Shown piece after piece: positions 1 through 8,690 of a stretch of DNA of 64,000 nt (its first letter is position 1; the number at the start of each line of letters is the position of its first letter). The notes under the pieces are model-generated. The model had not been told where the DNA came from and did no database searches. It saw nothing but the letters and a program-made list of their open reading frames with translations. Position numbers and translations under genes: made by a program. The stretch is from Mesorhizobium loti (GTDB taxonomy: Bacteria > Pseudomonadota > Alphaproteobacteria > Rhizobiales > Rhizobiaceae), in contig AP017605.1 of assembly GCA_002356515.1 (NCBI GenBank), positions 4,535,001 to 4,599,000 of the forward strand. Direction: 5' to 3'.

Positions 1-199
1 CCGGATATTTCTTCAGCATCGCGGCAGGACGGATCGGCCGGGCCGAAAAATTGCCACCGCAATTGGGGCAGACGCCGCCCAGCACGGTTTCAACGCAATC
101 GGCACAGAAGGTGCATTCGAAGGTGCAGATCAGCGCATCCGCCGCCTCGGGCGGCAGATCCTTGTCGCAGCACTCGCAGTTTGGGCGCAGCTCGAGCAT
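1..199 (-). CDS. DUF1272 family protein (partial, C-terminus beyond window edge)
   Basis: The minus strand from the ATG at 197-199 encodes a small cysteine-rich protein that begins MLELRPNCECCDKDLP and carries three further Cys pairs (CTFCADC, then CPNCGG), as expected for a zinc-binding fold. This matches the DUF1272 family of about 80 residues. A strong Shine-Dalgarno (GAGGAGG) lies just upstream. The gene follows ureA by about 10 bases and is probably co-transcribed with it; DUF1272 genes sit inside urease operons of several rhizobia. The function is unknown, and a role in metal handling would be a guess. The reading frame runs off the left edge of the window. Confidence 0.85.
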   Translation of the reverse strand, partial: MLELRPNCECCDKDLPPEAADALICTFECTFCADCVETVLGGVCPNCGGNFSARPIRPAAMLKKYP

Positions 200-209
200 C
201 TCTGCCTCC

Positions 210-512
210 TCACCTGATGGGCTCGTGCACGGTCACCAGCTTGGTACCGTCGGGGAAGGTCGCTTCCACCTGCACGTCATGGATCATCTCGGCGATGCCC
301 TGCATCACCTGCGCACGGGTGACGACATGGGCGCCGGCCTCCATCAGTTCGGCGACCGGGCGGCCGTCGCGGGCGCCCTCGACGACGAAATCGGTGATCA
401 GCGCGATAGCTTCCGGATGGTTCAGCTTGACGCCGCGCTCCAGCCGCTTGCGCGCCACGATCGCCGCCATGGCGATCAGCAGCTTGTCTTTTTCCCTTGG
501 CGTCAGGTTCAT
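210..512 (-). CDS. ureA: Urease subunit gamma
   Basis: The 100-residue product has the normal UreA length and starts [16 protein letters not shown], the conserved UreA N-terminus. It continues with the family core [14 protein letters not shown] and ends VTVHEPIR. UreA is the small structural subunit of the cytoplasmic nickel urease that splits urea into ammonia and carbamate. A longer in-frame extension to 647 would overlap ureD and has no family support, so the ATG at 510-512 was chosen. The gene lies 28 bases downstream of ureD on the same strand, the common rhizobial order ureD-ureA. ureB and ureC are presumably just left of the window. Confidence 0.96.
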   Translation of the reverse strand: MNLTPREKDKLLIAMAAIVARKRLERGVKLNHPEAIALITDFVVEGARDGRPVAELMEAGAHVVTRAQVMQGIAEMIHDVQVEATFPDGTKLVTVHEPIR

Positions 513-540
513 GCGGTTTCCAAAGATGAGGCAGACAGGA

Positions 541-1383
541 TCACAGTGACCATAATTTGGGCAGCCCCGCCTTTCCGTTGAGCAATCCGACGAGCGGAAC
601 CAGCCGCTGGCGCAGTTGGTAGCCGTCCTCGGCGTAAAGCCTCGCAAGAAGCTTGCCAGATGCTCTCACGCTCCAGGCGCTGGCACCGCCCTGGTCGCCA
701 ACGATCTCCCGGACCGGATCGAGCAGAGCTTCGGCCCGTGACGACACCAGCAGCAGCGTTGCCACCGCGATCGCGCCGCCGCCGGCCGCCGGACGTGCCA
801 GGGCGCCAGTGATATCGGGTCCGATGCGGAAATCCTCGGCATGGATGAGCAAACCATCCTGGCGAACACGCCAGCGGTCGCGGAAAGTGCCTTGCGCGGC
901 GCGTTCGCCCATGGCCAGGCGGCCGAAGACGGTGGCCTCCAGCACCAGCGCCTCGGCCCCCACGGCAAGCTCGACATCCAATGTGCGGGCAAAGGCCGCC
1001 CGGTCAAAGACGATGGTCTCCTGCGGCAGCCAGGCGATGCGGCCGTTCTCGCCGACGCTCAGCCTGACCCGCACCTCGGCCTGGTCGGATGCGGCGCGGT
1101 AAACCTTCTCGCAGGCCTGCGTCGTTATCGACGCCGAGGCTTCCGTGCCGACATCCACATCCCAGCCGATGCGGTCGCCGCCGGTCAGTCCACCGGCGGT
1201 GTTGATCAGCACCGCCTCCAGCGGGTCGGCCGGAACGGCCGGCAGCCTTATCTTGGCGGAACCGTCCTGATAGAGACGCCGCAGCCGCGTGCGGCCGTCC
1301 GCGCTGGCGCAGCCCAGCTGCGCCAGACCCGCAACGCGCTGGGCCAAAGGGGCCGAAAACTTGGTATATTCGATCGTATCCAC
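541..1383 (-). CDS. ureD: Urease accessory protein UreD
   Basis: The 280-residue protein is of normal UreD length. It shows the family signatures [14 protein letters not shown] (about residues 59-72), the [11 protein letters not shown] segment (about 86-96) and [14 protein letters not shown] (about 118-131). UreD (UreH) binds apo-urease and, with UreF and UreG, helps load the dinickel centre. The start is a GTG at 1381-1383 with only a weak ribosome site; the next in-frame ATG would remove conserved sequence. It heads the urease unit in this window and is divergent from the acyl carrier protein gene at 1586, with about 200 bases between them. Confidence 0.95.
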   Translation of the reverse strand: MDTIEYTKFSAPLAQRVAGLAQLGCASADGRTRLRRLYQDGSAKIRLPAVPADPLEAVLINTAGGLTGGDRIGWDVDVGTEASASITTQACEKVYRAASDQAEVRVRLSVGENGRIAWLPQETIVFDRAAFARTLDVELAVGAEALVLEATVFGRLAMGERAAQGTFRDRWRVRQDGLLIHAEDFRIGPDITGALARPAAGGGAIAVATLLLVSSRAEALLDPVREIVGDQGGASAWSVRASGKLLARLYAEDGYQLRQRLVPLVGLLNGKAGLPKLWSL

Positions 1384-1585
1384 GCCGTCAGGTTAAGCAC
1401 TGCGGCGGTTTTGTCGATATATAGCTTGTTGCTTGATGGCGTTTCCGTTTCTATAGAGGGAGCCACCTCGGTACGGTCAGGCGATGCTTGGCGGGGGTAG
1501 AAGGCGATGATCGCGGCCTGATATCGAGGACAAGAAGGCGCTGTTCAGTTGGCGTCGGGAAACGACAAAGTGGGGAAGAGACCGA

Positions 1586-1840
1586 ATGGCTGACCAACTG
1601 GCAACGGATATCATCGAAAAGATCAAGGCCCATGCCGAGCCGGGCGGTGAAGAAATCACCACCAGCACCGAATTGACGTCGCTGGGCATCCATTCGCTGG
1701 AGTTGACGGAGATCATCTTCGACCTCGAGGAGCAGTATGGCATCGAGATCGAGATGAACACCGTCGATGCCTGGAGCAATCTGAAGAATGTTGGCGACAT
1801 GGTCGAGGCCGTTCGCGCGCTGATCGCGAAAAAAGCCTGA
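1586..1840 (+). CDS. NodF-like acyl carrier protein
   Basis: This 84-residue protein carries the acyl-carrier phosphopantetheine site as GIHSLELTE, with Ser37 as the attachment residue and His36 where most carriers have Asp. Its C-terminal half ([16 protein letters not shown], then [11 protein letters not shown]) resembles NodF, the specialised carrier for Nod-factor fatty acids, more than it resembles AcpP; this comparison is from memory. It is followed after four bases by a NodE-like condensing enzyme, so the two are almost certainly translated as a pair. No other nod genes and no clear nod box lie nearby. The likely role is a dedicated carrier for a specialised acyl chain on a lipid or surface polysaccharide (inference). 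Confidence 0.85.
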   Translation: MADQLATDIIEKIKAHAEPGGEEITTSTELTSLGIHSLELTEIIFDLEEQYGIEIEMNTVDAWSNLKNVGDMVEAVRALIAKKA

Positions 1841-1844
1841 CCGA

Positions 1845-3053
1845 ATGCTGAAACGCGTCGTCATTACCGGCATTGGCGGGCTGTGCGGACTTGGCGTCGA
1901 TGCGCCGGCCATCTGGGCCGAAATGCGGGCCGGCCGTTCGGCCATCGGCCCGATCGACAATCCCTTCCTGCATGACCTGAAGGTCAAGACCGGCTGCGAG
2001 ATCAAGGCGGTGCCCGATCACGGCATCGAGCGCAAGCAACTGGTGTCGATGGACCGCTTCAGCCTGCTAGCGGTGATCGCTGCGAAGGAGGCCATGCAGC
2101 AGTCCGGCCTGGCTCCGCATGCCGACAACACCTATCGCATGGGAACCATTGTCGGCGTCGGCGTCTGCGGCTTCGAGACCGTCGAGGAGAACTATCGCGC
2201 CATCCTGGTCGAGGGCAAGAATCGCGCCGGCATCTTCACCGTGCCCAGGGTCATGCCAGGCGCTGCTGCCGGCCAGGTCAGCATGCATCTTGGCCTGCGC
2301 GGACCGGTCTTTGGCGTCACGTCGGCCTGCTCGTCGGCCAACCACGCCATCGCCACGGCGGTCGACCAGATCAGGCTCGGCCGTGCCGACGTGATGGTCG
2401 CCGGCGGCACCGATGCGCCGCTGGTCTGGGGCGTGCTCAAGGGCTGGGAGGCATTGCGCGTGCTGTCGCCCGACACCTGCCGGCCGTTCTCGGCCGACCG
2501 CCAGGGCCTGGTGCTCGGCGAAGGCGCCGGCATGGCGGTCCTGGAAAGCTACGACCACGCCATGGCGCGTGGCGCCACCATCCTCGCCGAAATCGCCGGT
2601 GCCGGCCTTTCAGCCGATGCCTCCGACATCGTCGCTCCGACCATCGAGGGGCCGGAGGCGGCGATGCGCTTCTGTCTGGCCGATGCCGGGCTCAATCCCG
2701 AGGACATCGATTATCTAAACGCGCATGGCACCGGCACCAAGGCCAACGACCAGATCGAGACCAACGCGATCAAGCGCGTCTTTGGCGAGCACGCGCGTTC
2801 GCTGTCGATCTCTTCGACCAAGTCGATGCATGCCCATTGCCTGGGCGCGTCGGGCGGGCTGGAGATGATCGCCTGCGTCATGGCGATCCGCGAGGGCGTC
2901 GTGCCGCCGACCGCGAATTACCGCGAACCCGATCCCGATTGCGATCTCGACGTGACGCCCAATGTCGCGCGCGAACGCAAGGTGCGCGCCGCGATCAGCA
3001 ACGGTTTTGCTTTCGGCGGCACGAACGCGGTGCTGGCATTCAAGGCCATTTGA
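1845..3053 (+). CDS. NodE-like beta-ketoacyl-ACP synthase (KAS II type)
   Basis: The 402-residue condensing enzyme has the catalytic triad of the KAS I/II family: Cys162 in [10 protein letters not shown], His294 in NAHGTGT and His331 after the KSMHAH lysine motif. It would elongate an acyl chain on an ACP using malonyl-ACP in the cytoplasm. Length and many segments, for example [17 protein letters not shown] and [20 protein letters not shown], are strikingly NodE-like rather than FabF-like (family comparison from memory). It starts four bases after the NodF-like carrier. The pair sits beside urease genes and not in a symbiosis cluster, so it may be an ancestral or non-nodulation homologue; a symbol was therefore not assigned. 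Confidence 0.9.
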   Translation: MLKRVVITGIGGLCGLGVDAPAIWAEMRAGRSAIGPIDNPFLHDLKVKTGCEIKAVPDHGIERKQLVSMDRFSLLAVIAAKEAMQQSGLAPHADNTYRMGTIVGVGVCGFETVEENYRAILVEGKNRAGIFTVPRVMPGAAAGQVSMHLGLRGPVFGVTSACSSANHAIATAVDQIRLGRADVMVAGGTDAPLVWGVLKGWEALRVLSPDTCRPFSADRQGLVLGEGAGMAVLESYDHAMARGATILAEIAGAGLSADASDIVAPTIEGPEAAMRFCLADAGLNPEDIDYLNAHGTGTKANDQIETNAIKRVFGEHARSLSISSTKSMHAHCLGASGGLEMIACVMAIREGVVPPTANYREPDPDCDLDVTPNVARERKVRAAISNGFAFGGTNAVLAFKAI

Positions 3054-3055
3054 AT

Positions 3056-3125
3056 CCGGGCGGTCAGTACCTGCCCCGGGCGGTAACCACCGCCCCGGGC
3101 GGTTATACCTGCTCAGGCGGTCGCC
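3056..3125. repeat. Short GC-rich direct repeat with hairpin potential
   Basis: Just after the condensing-enzyme stop, the unit GGGCGGT occurs three times at about 16-20 base spacing, twice inside the longer unit GCCCCGGGCGGT; a fourth, looser copy reads CAGGCGGT. ACCGCC and GGCGGT flanking CCG can form a short stem, so this may serve as a transcription end for the nodFE-like pair, but no U-tract follows. Confidence 0.4.
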
Positions 3126-3279
3126 CGAGGAATTAACGTCCGTCCACGATTCGGTTGACTATTCGTGCGTGGCGAAACTGGCGCCGCTATATTGATCCTG
3201 CCTGGCCGAGCGCCTAATTCTTGGCGAACCCGCCAACACCGCGCCTCTCGGCGCCAAAATCCCCGCTCAGGAGTTTTCG

Positions 3280-3984
3280 ATGGCCGATCTGTCCGCCTTT
3301 CCGATCGCAACACGCTGGCCGGCCAAGCATCCGGACCAGATCCAGCTTTATTCATTTCCGACGCCCAACGGGGTGAAGGTCTCGATCGCCCTGGAAGAGA
3401 TCGGCCTGCCCTACGAGCCGCATGCCGTCAACATCGGCAAGGACGAAAGCTGGACGCCGGAATTCCTGTCGCTCAACCCCAATGGCAAGATCCCGGCGAT
3501 CATCGATCCCAACGGCCCGGACGGCAAGCCGATCGGCCTGTTCGAATCCGGCGCCATCCTGCTCTATCTCGCCGAAAAGACCGGCATGCTGTTGCCGGCG
3601 GACGCGGCGCGGCGCTACGAGACCATCCAGTGGGTCTTCTTCCAGATGGCCTCCGTCGGGCCGATGTTCGGCCAGCTCGGCTTCTTCCACAAATTCGCCG
3701 GCCGCGAAATCGCCGACAAGCGCCCGCTGGAGCGCTACCGCGACGAATCGCGGCGGCTGCTCGGCGTGCTCGACGGCAGGCTGAAGGGCCGCAAATGGAT
3801 CATGGGCAATGACTACACCATCGCCGACATCTCGCTGCTCGGCTGGGTGCGCAATTTGATCGGCTTCTATGAAGCGCGCGACCTCGTCGGCTTCGATGAT
3901 TTCGCCAATGTGGCGGCATGGCTGGAGCGCGGCCTGGCGCGGCCGGCGGTGCAGAAGGGCCTGACCATTCCGGCAAGGGGCTGA
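3280..3984 (+). CDS. Glutathione S-transferase family protein (YfcG/Ure2-like)
   Basis: The 234-residue protein has an N-terminal thioredoxin-like domain (about residues 20-105) with SFPTPNGVKVSIALEEIG and the glutathione-contact FESGAILLYLAE, followed by an all-helical C-terminal domain ending near 225 with the NDYTIADISLLGW motif. The TPNG motif at the active site and the extended 'NPNGKIPAIIDP' loop point to the YfcG/YghU/Ure2 branch, enzymes with disulfide-bond reductase or peroxidase activity rather than classical conjugation. An AGGAG ribosome site lies eight bases before the ATG. It stands alone between the nodFE-like pair and a convergent small basic protein gene. Confidence 0.9.
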   Translation: MADLSAFPIATRWPAKHPDQIQLYSFPTPNGVKVSIALEEIGLPYEPHAVNIGKDESWTPEFLSLNPNGKIPAIIDPNGPDGKPIGLFESGAILLYLAEKTGMLLPADAARRYETIQWVFFQMASVGPMFGQLGFFHKFAGREIADKRPLERYRDESRRLLGVLDGRLKGRKWIMGNDYTIADISLLGWVRNLIGFYEARDLVGFDDFANVAAWLERGLARPAVQKGLTIPARG

Positions 3985-4036
3985 AACGAGCCCGTAGGGC
4001 TATTGCCTTGCCTGGGCGGACGATGGAGGCCCTTTT

Positions 4037-4345
4037 CTACTTCGCCTTCGCCTTCGAACCGCCCCTGCCGATCACCGAGGCCGCCAACGAGACGGCACCG
4101 CGCGCGGTAGCGACCACCGCGCCGGCGGCTACATTGGCCGCCGTCCGGACGGCACCGGCTTTGGCGGGCGCCGGTTTGCGCGCGCCGACGGTCTTCGCGG
4201 CCGGGACGACCTTTCTGGGCGCGGCCTTGCCGAAAGCGCCCTTGGCGTCTTTAGAACGTTCTGCAATCGCCGGGCCAGCACCGGCCTTCGCCTGAGTTGC
4301 CTTCGCAGGCTTCGTCTTTGCGGGTTTTTTTGCCTTGGTTGCCAT
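4037..4345 (-). CDS. Small Lys/Ala/Pro-rich histone H1-like protein
   Basis: The product of 102 residues begins MATKAKKPAKTKPAKA and consists of KAK/KPA-type repeats with many Ala, Lys and Pro and very few acidic residues; it ends SKAKAK. Such composition is typical of bacterial H1-like nucleoid or DNA-binding proteins, but low complexity makes any family assignment weak. The ATG at 4343-4345 is preceded by AAGGGA; a start 24 codons further upstream has no ribosome site. A central hydrophobic Ala/Val stretch (AANVAAGAVVATARGAVSLAA) is unusual for an H1-like tail, and a membrane-associated or phasin-like role cannot be excluded. Confidence 0.7.
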   Translation of the reverse strand: MATKAKKPAKTKPAKATQAKAGAGPAIAERSKDAKGAFGKAAPRKVVPAAKTVGARKPAPAKAGAVRTAANVAAGAVVATARGAVSLAASVIGRGGSKAKAK

Positions 4346-4438
4346 TGGAAAATCCCTTACGCCGGACAAACGGGTTGTCAGGCATAACGGCGTGAAACTC
4401 TTAAGGTTCCCGTCCAAAAATACCGAAAATTAAGCGTG

Positions 4439-5050
4439 TTAACCAATGATCAGGTCGGCTGCCCGGCGCCGGGCCAGCACGCGTTCGATGTTGGGCATGT
4501 CGTTGGAGGCGATCCAGGCGCGCGCGTCCTCATCGGAACGGCCATGGCCGTGCCAGCGCTCCATCAGGCGCCGCTCCAACTCATTGCGCGGCACGTCGAC
4601 GAAGATCGAGAAATCGAACAGCGGCGCCAGCCGCGTCCATGGCTCTTCGTCGAGCAGCAGGTAATTGCCTTCGACCAGGATGAACTTGGTCTCGGTGCCG
4701 ATGATCGCCGCGGCGGCGCGCGACAATTCCATGTTGCGGTCGAAGACGGGAATGGCGATGTCGGGTTCGCCGGCCCGGATGCGTTTCATCAGGGTTTCGA
4801 AGCCGGCAAAGTCGAAGGTCTCCGGCGCGCCCTTGCGCGCGCGCAGGCCGCGCGCGTCGAGCACGATGTCGTCATAGTGGAAGCCGTCCATCGGCACGAC
4901 TTCCACCGCTCCTTCCGGCAAAAGGTCATGCAGGCCGGCCGACAATGTCGACTTTCCCGCCCCCGGCGGTCCTGCAATGGCGACGATAAAGCGCTTTGCC
5001 TTGCCGGCGCGCTTGAAGATGGTGGCGGCGAGGTGAGCAATCTCGGACAT
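4439..5050 (-). CDS. Nucleoside/nucleotide kinase family protein (FrcK / uridine kinase-like)
   Basis: A P-loop kinase of 203 residues with Walker A GPPGAGKS (residues 27-34), a following MDGFHYDD motif and FILVEGNYLLLDE, the arrangement of the PRK/uridine kinase/pantothenate kinase superfamily. It resembles FrcK, found beside the fructose ABC transporter genes frcBCA of Sinorhizobium (family knowledge), but no frc genes are adjacent here, so the substrate is open: a sugar, nucleoside or pantothenate-like compound. The ATG at 5048-5050 was preferred to one ten codons upstream because it has a modest GAG-type ribosome site and fits family length. Confidence 0.85.
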   Translation of the reverse strand: MSEIAHLAATIFKRAGKAKRFIVAIAGPPGAGKSTLSAGLHDLLPEGAVEVVPMDGFHYDDIVLDARGLRARKGAPETFDFAGFETLMKRIRAGEPDIAIPVFDRNMELSRAAAAIIGTETKFILVEGNYLLLDEEPWTRLAPLFDFSIFVDVPRNELERRLMERWHGHGRSDEDARAWIASNDMPNIERVLARRRAADLIIG

Positions 5051-5146
5051 GGGGGCCTCACTTGCCTGAAGGATAGGCACTGTATTTTCGTCCTATCTTG
5101 GCGGCAGTCGATAGAAATTTCAAACCCGCGCTCGCGCAATCCCCGC

Positions 5147-6241
5147 TCAGGCGGCGACAGGCTGGCCAATGCGCAGGAACGCGCTGTCGAACGGCACTCC
5201 CTTGGTGGCGCCGCCGGCCGAGAGCCGCATCTGGCCGTCGGCCGTGATGATCTCCTGCGGCGGGGTGCCGCCGGGGAGCGCACCGATGACATGGCGGAAC
5301 GAAAAGCTTCGACCTTCGCCGAGCGCAAAGGCGGTCGCCACGCCCTCGCGCTTCAGCCAATTGTCGCCGATCGAGGCGGCATGGCCGACGGCGGCGCGGC
5401 CGTCCTCGATGCCGAGCACGCCGAGATGCCGGCCGCTCCACGGCGCATAGTCGCGCCCGCCATTGCTCAGCCACAGCATGGTGATCGGCAGCTCGGCCGG
5501 GTTCTTCAGCACCAGCACCAGATCGTCCTCGGCCTGGCGTGCCAGCGCCGTCCAGCCCGGTCCGCCATGGTCGGCCTCGACCAGGGTGATGAAATCCTCG
5601 CGCCGGTCCTCCATGCGGTATCGCGTCAGGTCGGCCGTACCGCCGTCGGCGGCGGGAAAATGGGCGAGGTCGGCCGAGCGCGCCGGATAGGCCAGCATGA
5701 AACGGCCGCGCGCGGGATCGGGCTCCAGCGGATCGGCTAATGTCGCGGCAAAGCGCTTGCGCGAAAAGGCCAGCCTGCCGCCGCCTTTCATCACCGTCAT
5801 TGGGTGGTGGGCGACGGAAATCGCACCGGACCCGCCGGAAAACACATGTTCCTGGTAGAGGAAAGGATGGCCGTCACGCAGCGTGAAGATCTTGTCGACG
5901 CTGGCGCCCATGACCTTGTGCCGCAGCCGGAAGACCGCGCGCCAGCCGCCATCCGTGGCGGCGCTGTCGATGACATCCCAGGCGCTGTTGGCGGTCCAGC
6001 CATGCAGCGGCGCGTCCTCGACATCGCTGCGCGAAAACGGCGCGCAGAGGAAATCGCCGGACAGCCGGACCGTGCCTTGCGGCAGGTCCTTCGGCAGTGT
6101 CTCGCCGGCGTCGACCCAGGGCGCGCGGTGCAGCGGCTTGAGCTGGCGTCCGCCGCTTTCGACGACCATGTCGGCGATGTGGCCGACTGTGAGGTCGAGC
6201 GAAACCGAAATGCCCTTGGCCTTGATCGTGCTGATGGTCAT
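5147..6241 (-). CDS. Aldose 1-epimerase-like (galactose mutarotase fold) protein
   Basis: The 364-residue product has the beta-sandwich pattern of the mutarotase superfamily, with repeated segments such as HGWTANSAWDVI and GHPFLYQEHVFSGG. The clear epimerase catalytic motifs (NH...YFNL type) are not visible, so it may act on another sugar or be a non-enzymatic sugar-binding protein. The ATG at 6239-6241 (MTISTIKAKGISVSLD) fits better than a start 24 codons upstream. It lies downstream of the large membrane protein gene at 6484-8298, separated from it by a palindromic repeat. Confidence 0.72.
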   Translation of the reverse strand: MTISTIKAKGISVSLDLTVGHIADMVVESGGRQLKPLHRAPWVDAGETLPKDLPQGTVRLSGDFLCAPFSRSDVEDAPLHGWTANSAWDVIDSAATDGGWRAVFRLRHKVMGASVDKIFTLRDGHPFLYQEHVFSGGSGAISVAHHPMTVMKGGGRLAFSRKRFAATLADPLEPDPARGRFMLAYPARSADLAHFPAADGGTADLTRYRMEDRREDFITLVEADHGGPGWTALARQAEDDLVLVLKNPAELPITMLWLSNGGRDYAPWSGRHLGVLGIEDGRAAVGHAASIGDNWLKREGVATAFALGEGRSFSFRHVIGALPGGTPPQEIITADGQMRLSAGGATKGVPFDSAFLRIGQPVAA

Positions 6242-6322
6242 TGCGTGGTCACCGATTCTGAAGGCGCAAACAGAACTGTTTGGCGCGAGTTGCGCAAGCG
6301 TGATGTCGCGCATTTCGCATCA

Positions 6323-6479
6323 GCTTGCCTCACCCTCCCCCTTGTGGGAGGGTCGGCGAGCGGTCGAAGCGAAGCGGAGATCGTTCGACGGGGTGGGGGT
6401 CTGGCGCCGGCGTCACCCCCACCCGGGCGAGCCACGGGTCTCGCCCGTCCTTCGGACCCCCACAAGGGGGAGGGTAAGC
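6323..6479. repeat. Palindromic intergenic repeat, family A
   Basis: The ends form long inverted arms: CACCCTCCCCCTTGTGGGAG on the left and CACAAGGGGGAGGGTAAGC on the right, with smaller hairpins inside. A closely related element is at 52519-52624 and a diverged one at 8404-8578. No ORF is supported inside it. Confidence 0.75.
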
Positions 6480-6483
6480 AGAG

Positions 6484-8298
6484 CTACTGCCGCTTATACT
6501 CCCGCACCGGCGATTTCGTGCCATCGGTATAGGTGACCTGCACCGACATCGATTTCACGCTGTCGGCGACCTTGAAATAGCCCTTGGCGTCGTAGGGGAT
6601 GGCGTAGGGGTCCTTCTTGTCGCAAGGCGGTATCTCGAGCGACTTGTCGAGCGCGGCACCGTTCAAGCTGTAATGGACCTCCTTGATGGCGCAGCGGTAG
6701 GACAGCATCTGGGTGAAATAGACCAGGCCGTGATTGCCGCCGGAGTCGAAGGCAATCCACGACGTCCAGAACTGGTCGAGGATCTGCTTGTCACCTTGCT
6801 GCAGCGCGGCATCCGGGTCGAAGCTTATGTCGAACGGGCCGGTCTCGCGGCCCCTGATGTCGAGATACTTTATCGCAATCGTGGTCGCCGCCGTGCTGTC
6901 GGGCAATTCGAAGCTCGGATTGGCCATCGGCTTGCCGGTGGTCTGGTCCTTCATCGCCAGGAAGCCGGTGTCGGTGAAGGGACCGCTGGTGCCCAGACGC
7001 CAGGAGATCGCGGTCGCCGGCTCGGGCAGCGAAATGGTCATCGACCAGCCCTGGTTGGAGCGCATCGGCGTCAGCGAAGGCGCGAACCGCGCAGGGTCGA
7101 GCACGTCGCCAAGCGCTGCCAGCCGGCTGCGGCTGCGGTCCAGCCAGTCGGCGAGTTGCGTCTGGTCGACGAAATATTTGAGCAGCCCGCCATCCTTCTC
7201 GTAGGAGACGAACTTGGTCAGCGCCTGGGCTTCGTTGCGCTTGTCGGCCAGCGTCTGGCTGCCGAGGCGGTCTTCCGAAAACTCCTGCGCCTTGAGGAAA
7301 TAGGCCGGTGCGTAGTCGGGATTGGCCGCGATGAAGGCGTTGAGCTTGTCGAGCCGCTGGGCGTCCTCGAACTGCAATATATGCACCAGCTTGATCGACA
7401 GCGCCTTGCCCTTGTCGGCCAGCTGCCCGAACACTTCGCGCGCGCCGGCCTTGCCGTCTTGGACCCTGAGCAGCGTGGCAAAGCGCGTATAGGGATCGAT
7501 GGCGTCGACATCGAAGCCGGCAAAAGCGAGGTAGGAGCGCCTTGCATTGAGCATGTCGCCGGACAATTCGTAGACGCGGGCATTGTGGTAGAACTCGTCC
7601 GGCCGCTTCGGCTCGGCGATCGCCCCGCCCTGCGCCGCAAGTTGGGCAAACCCCTTGGCGATGGTGTCGATCGAGGCGGCGATCTGCTCGGTCGTCGCCT
7701 GCAGCTTTTCCGCCTGGACCTGCTGCTGTTGCTGACCGGCGGCGAGCGTCTCGGTCGTCTGCTTGACCGCCTCGACGGTCTTTTGCGTCTCAGCGCCCTG
7801 TTGCGTCTGCTGCTGCTGGGTGGAGGCGATCTGGTCGGTCTTCTGCGCGACCGTGTCGGTCGTTTTCTTGACCTCTTCGACGGTCTTTTGCGTTTGCGTC
7901 ACCGTCTGCTCGATCTTGGCCACCTTCTCGGAGACGATGCCCATCGATTGCTGCAGCTGCGTGATCGCCGGCACCAGGCTGGCGATGACCCCGTTCTGCG
8001 AATTGGTCTCCTGTTGCACGGCATAGACGCCGCCGGCGACGGCCGCGGCACTGGTGGCGAACAACAGCGCCGGCAGCGCCTTGGTCGCCAGCACCAGCTT
8101 GAGCACAATGGCGATGGCGATGATGACCGCGGCGATTGCCGCGACCAGCGCGATATAGGCGGCGAACGGCGCCAGCGGATTGAGCACGTCGCCAACGGCG
8201 CCGCTGATGAAAGCGACGCTGCCGGCCCATTTGCCGGTGCGGCTGAGCGATGCCTTGATAAGCGAAGGCGCTGCGCCCCCGGCCCCGATATCCGTCAT
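6484..8298 (-). CDS. Membrane protein with long coiled coil and TPR-like region, unknown function
   Basis: The 604-residue protein is not recognised by family. Two adjacent membrane segments lie at about residues 43-70 and 74-95. They are followed by a Gln/Thr-rich coiled-coil region (about 110-220) with repeated TQKTVE/AVKQTTET units and runs of glutamine. A helical, tetratricopeptide-like stretch (about 230-400) starts FYHNARVYELSGDMLNARRSYLAFAGF. The C-terminal part (about 420-604) looks beta-rich with two cysteines and is probably periplasmic or extracellular. The ATG at 8296-8298 has a GGGGGG ribosome site; sequence upstream of it is the palindromic repeat and not protein. It could be a surface or envelope scaffold, which is inference. 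Confidence 0.75.
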   Translation of the reverse strand: MTDIGAGGAAPSLIKASLSRTGKWAGSVAFISGAVGDVLNPLAPFAAYIALVAAIAAVIIAIAIVLKLVLATKALPALLFATSAAAVAGGVYAVQQETNSQNGVIASLVPAITQLQQSMGIVSEKVAKIEQTVTQTQKTVEEVKKTTDTVAQKTDQIASTQQQQTQQGAETQKTVEAVKQTTETLAAGQQQQQVQAEKLQATTEQIAASIDTIAKGFAQLAAQGGAIAEPKRPDEFYHNARVYELSGDMLNARRSYLAFAGFDVDAIDPYTRFATLLRVQDGKAGAREVFGQLADKGKALSIKLVHILQFEDAQRLDKLNAFIAANPDYAPAYFLKAQEFSEDRLGSQTLADKRNEAQALTKFVSYEKDGGLLKYFVDQTQLADWLDRSRSRLAALGDVLDPARFAPSLTPMRSNQGWSMTISLPEPATAISWRLGTSGPFTDTGFLAMKDQTTGKPMANPSFELPDSTAATTIAIKYLDIRGRETGPFDISFDPDAALQQGDKQILDQFWTSWIAFDSGGNHGLVYFTQMLSYRCAIKEVHYSLNGAALDKSLEIPPCDKKDPYAIPYDAKGYFKVADSVKSMSVQVTYTDGTKSPVREYKRQ

Positions 8299-8403
8299 GT
8301 CACCCCCCAAGCCAGCCAATGCCACGCCCCTTCCCACAGGAAACGCGGTTCTGGCAAGGAAAGACACAGAAACGGGCGTTTTCGGGGCAGATAAAGGCTC
8401 AAG

Positions 8404-8578
8404 TTCCTCGCCCCCAACGTGAGTGGGGGAGAGGTGGCTCGGCGAAGCCGAGACGGAGAGGGGGCTGCGCCGACGGATACCGGTTAGGATCTGGTTGCCA
8501 AGCCGCGTCCTACGAATTCCCCCTCTCCGGCCGCTTCGCGGCCACCTCTCCCCCGCCCTTGGCGGGGGCGAGGAAGCA
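8404..8578. repeat. Palindromic intergenic repeat, diverged family A
   Basis: Left arm CTCGCCCCCAACGTGAGTGG...GAGAGGTGGC is mirrored by GCCACCTCTCCC...GGCGGGGGCGAGG on the right, giving a long imperfect hairpin between two divergent genes. Confidence 0.7.
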
Positions 8579-8690
8579 GGTCGGGCTCGACAATCCTTTG
8601 TATGACCGCCATTAACCAAATGGACGCATCCAGCGCGTTACGTTAGCTTCGCCTCATCTCAGCAACAGCATCGCCAGAACAGTCCCGCCC

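Noticed and set aside
1384..1585. Possible nod box before the NodF-like gene
   Set aside because: The gap was read for the conserved ATC-N9-GAT nod-box pattern and no convincing match was seen.
6673..8394. Plus-strand ORF of about 570 codons opposite the 604-residue protein
   Set aside because: Low-complexity Arg/Gly/Leu translation, antisense to a frame with ribosome site and domain structure.
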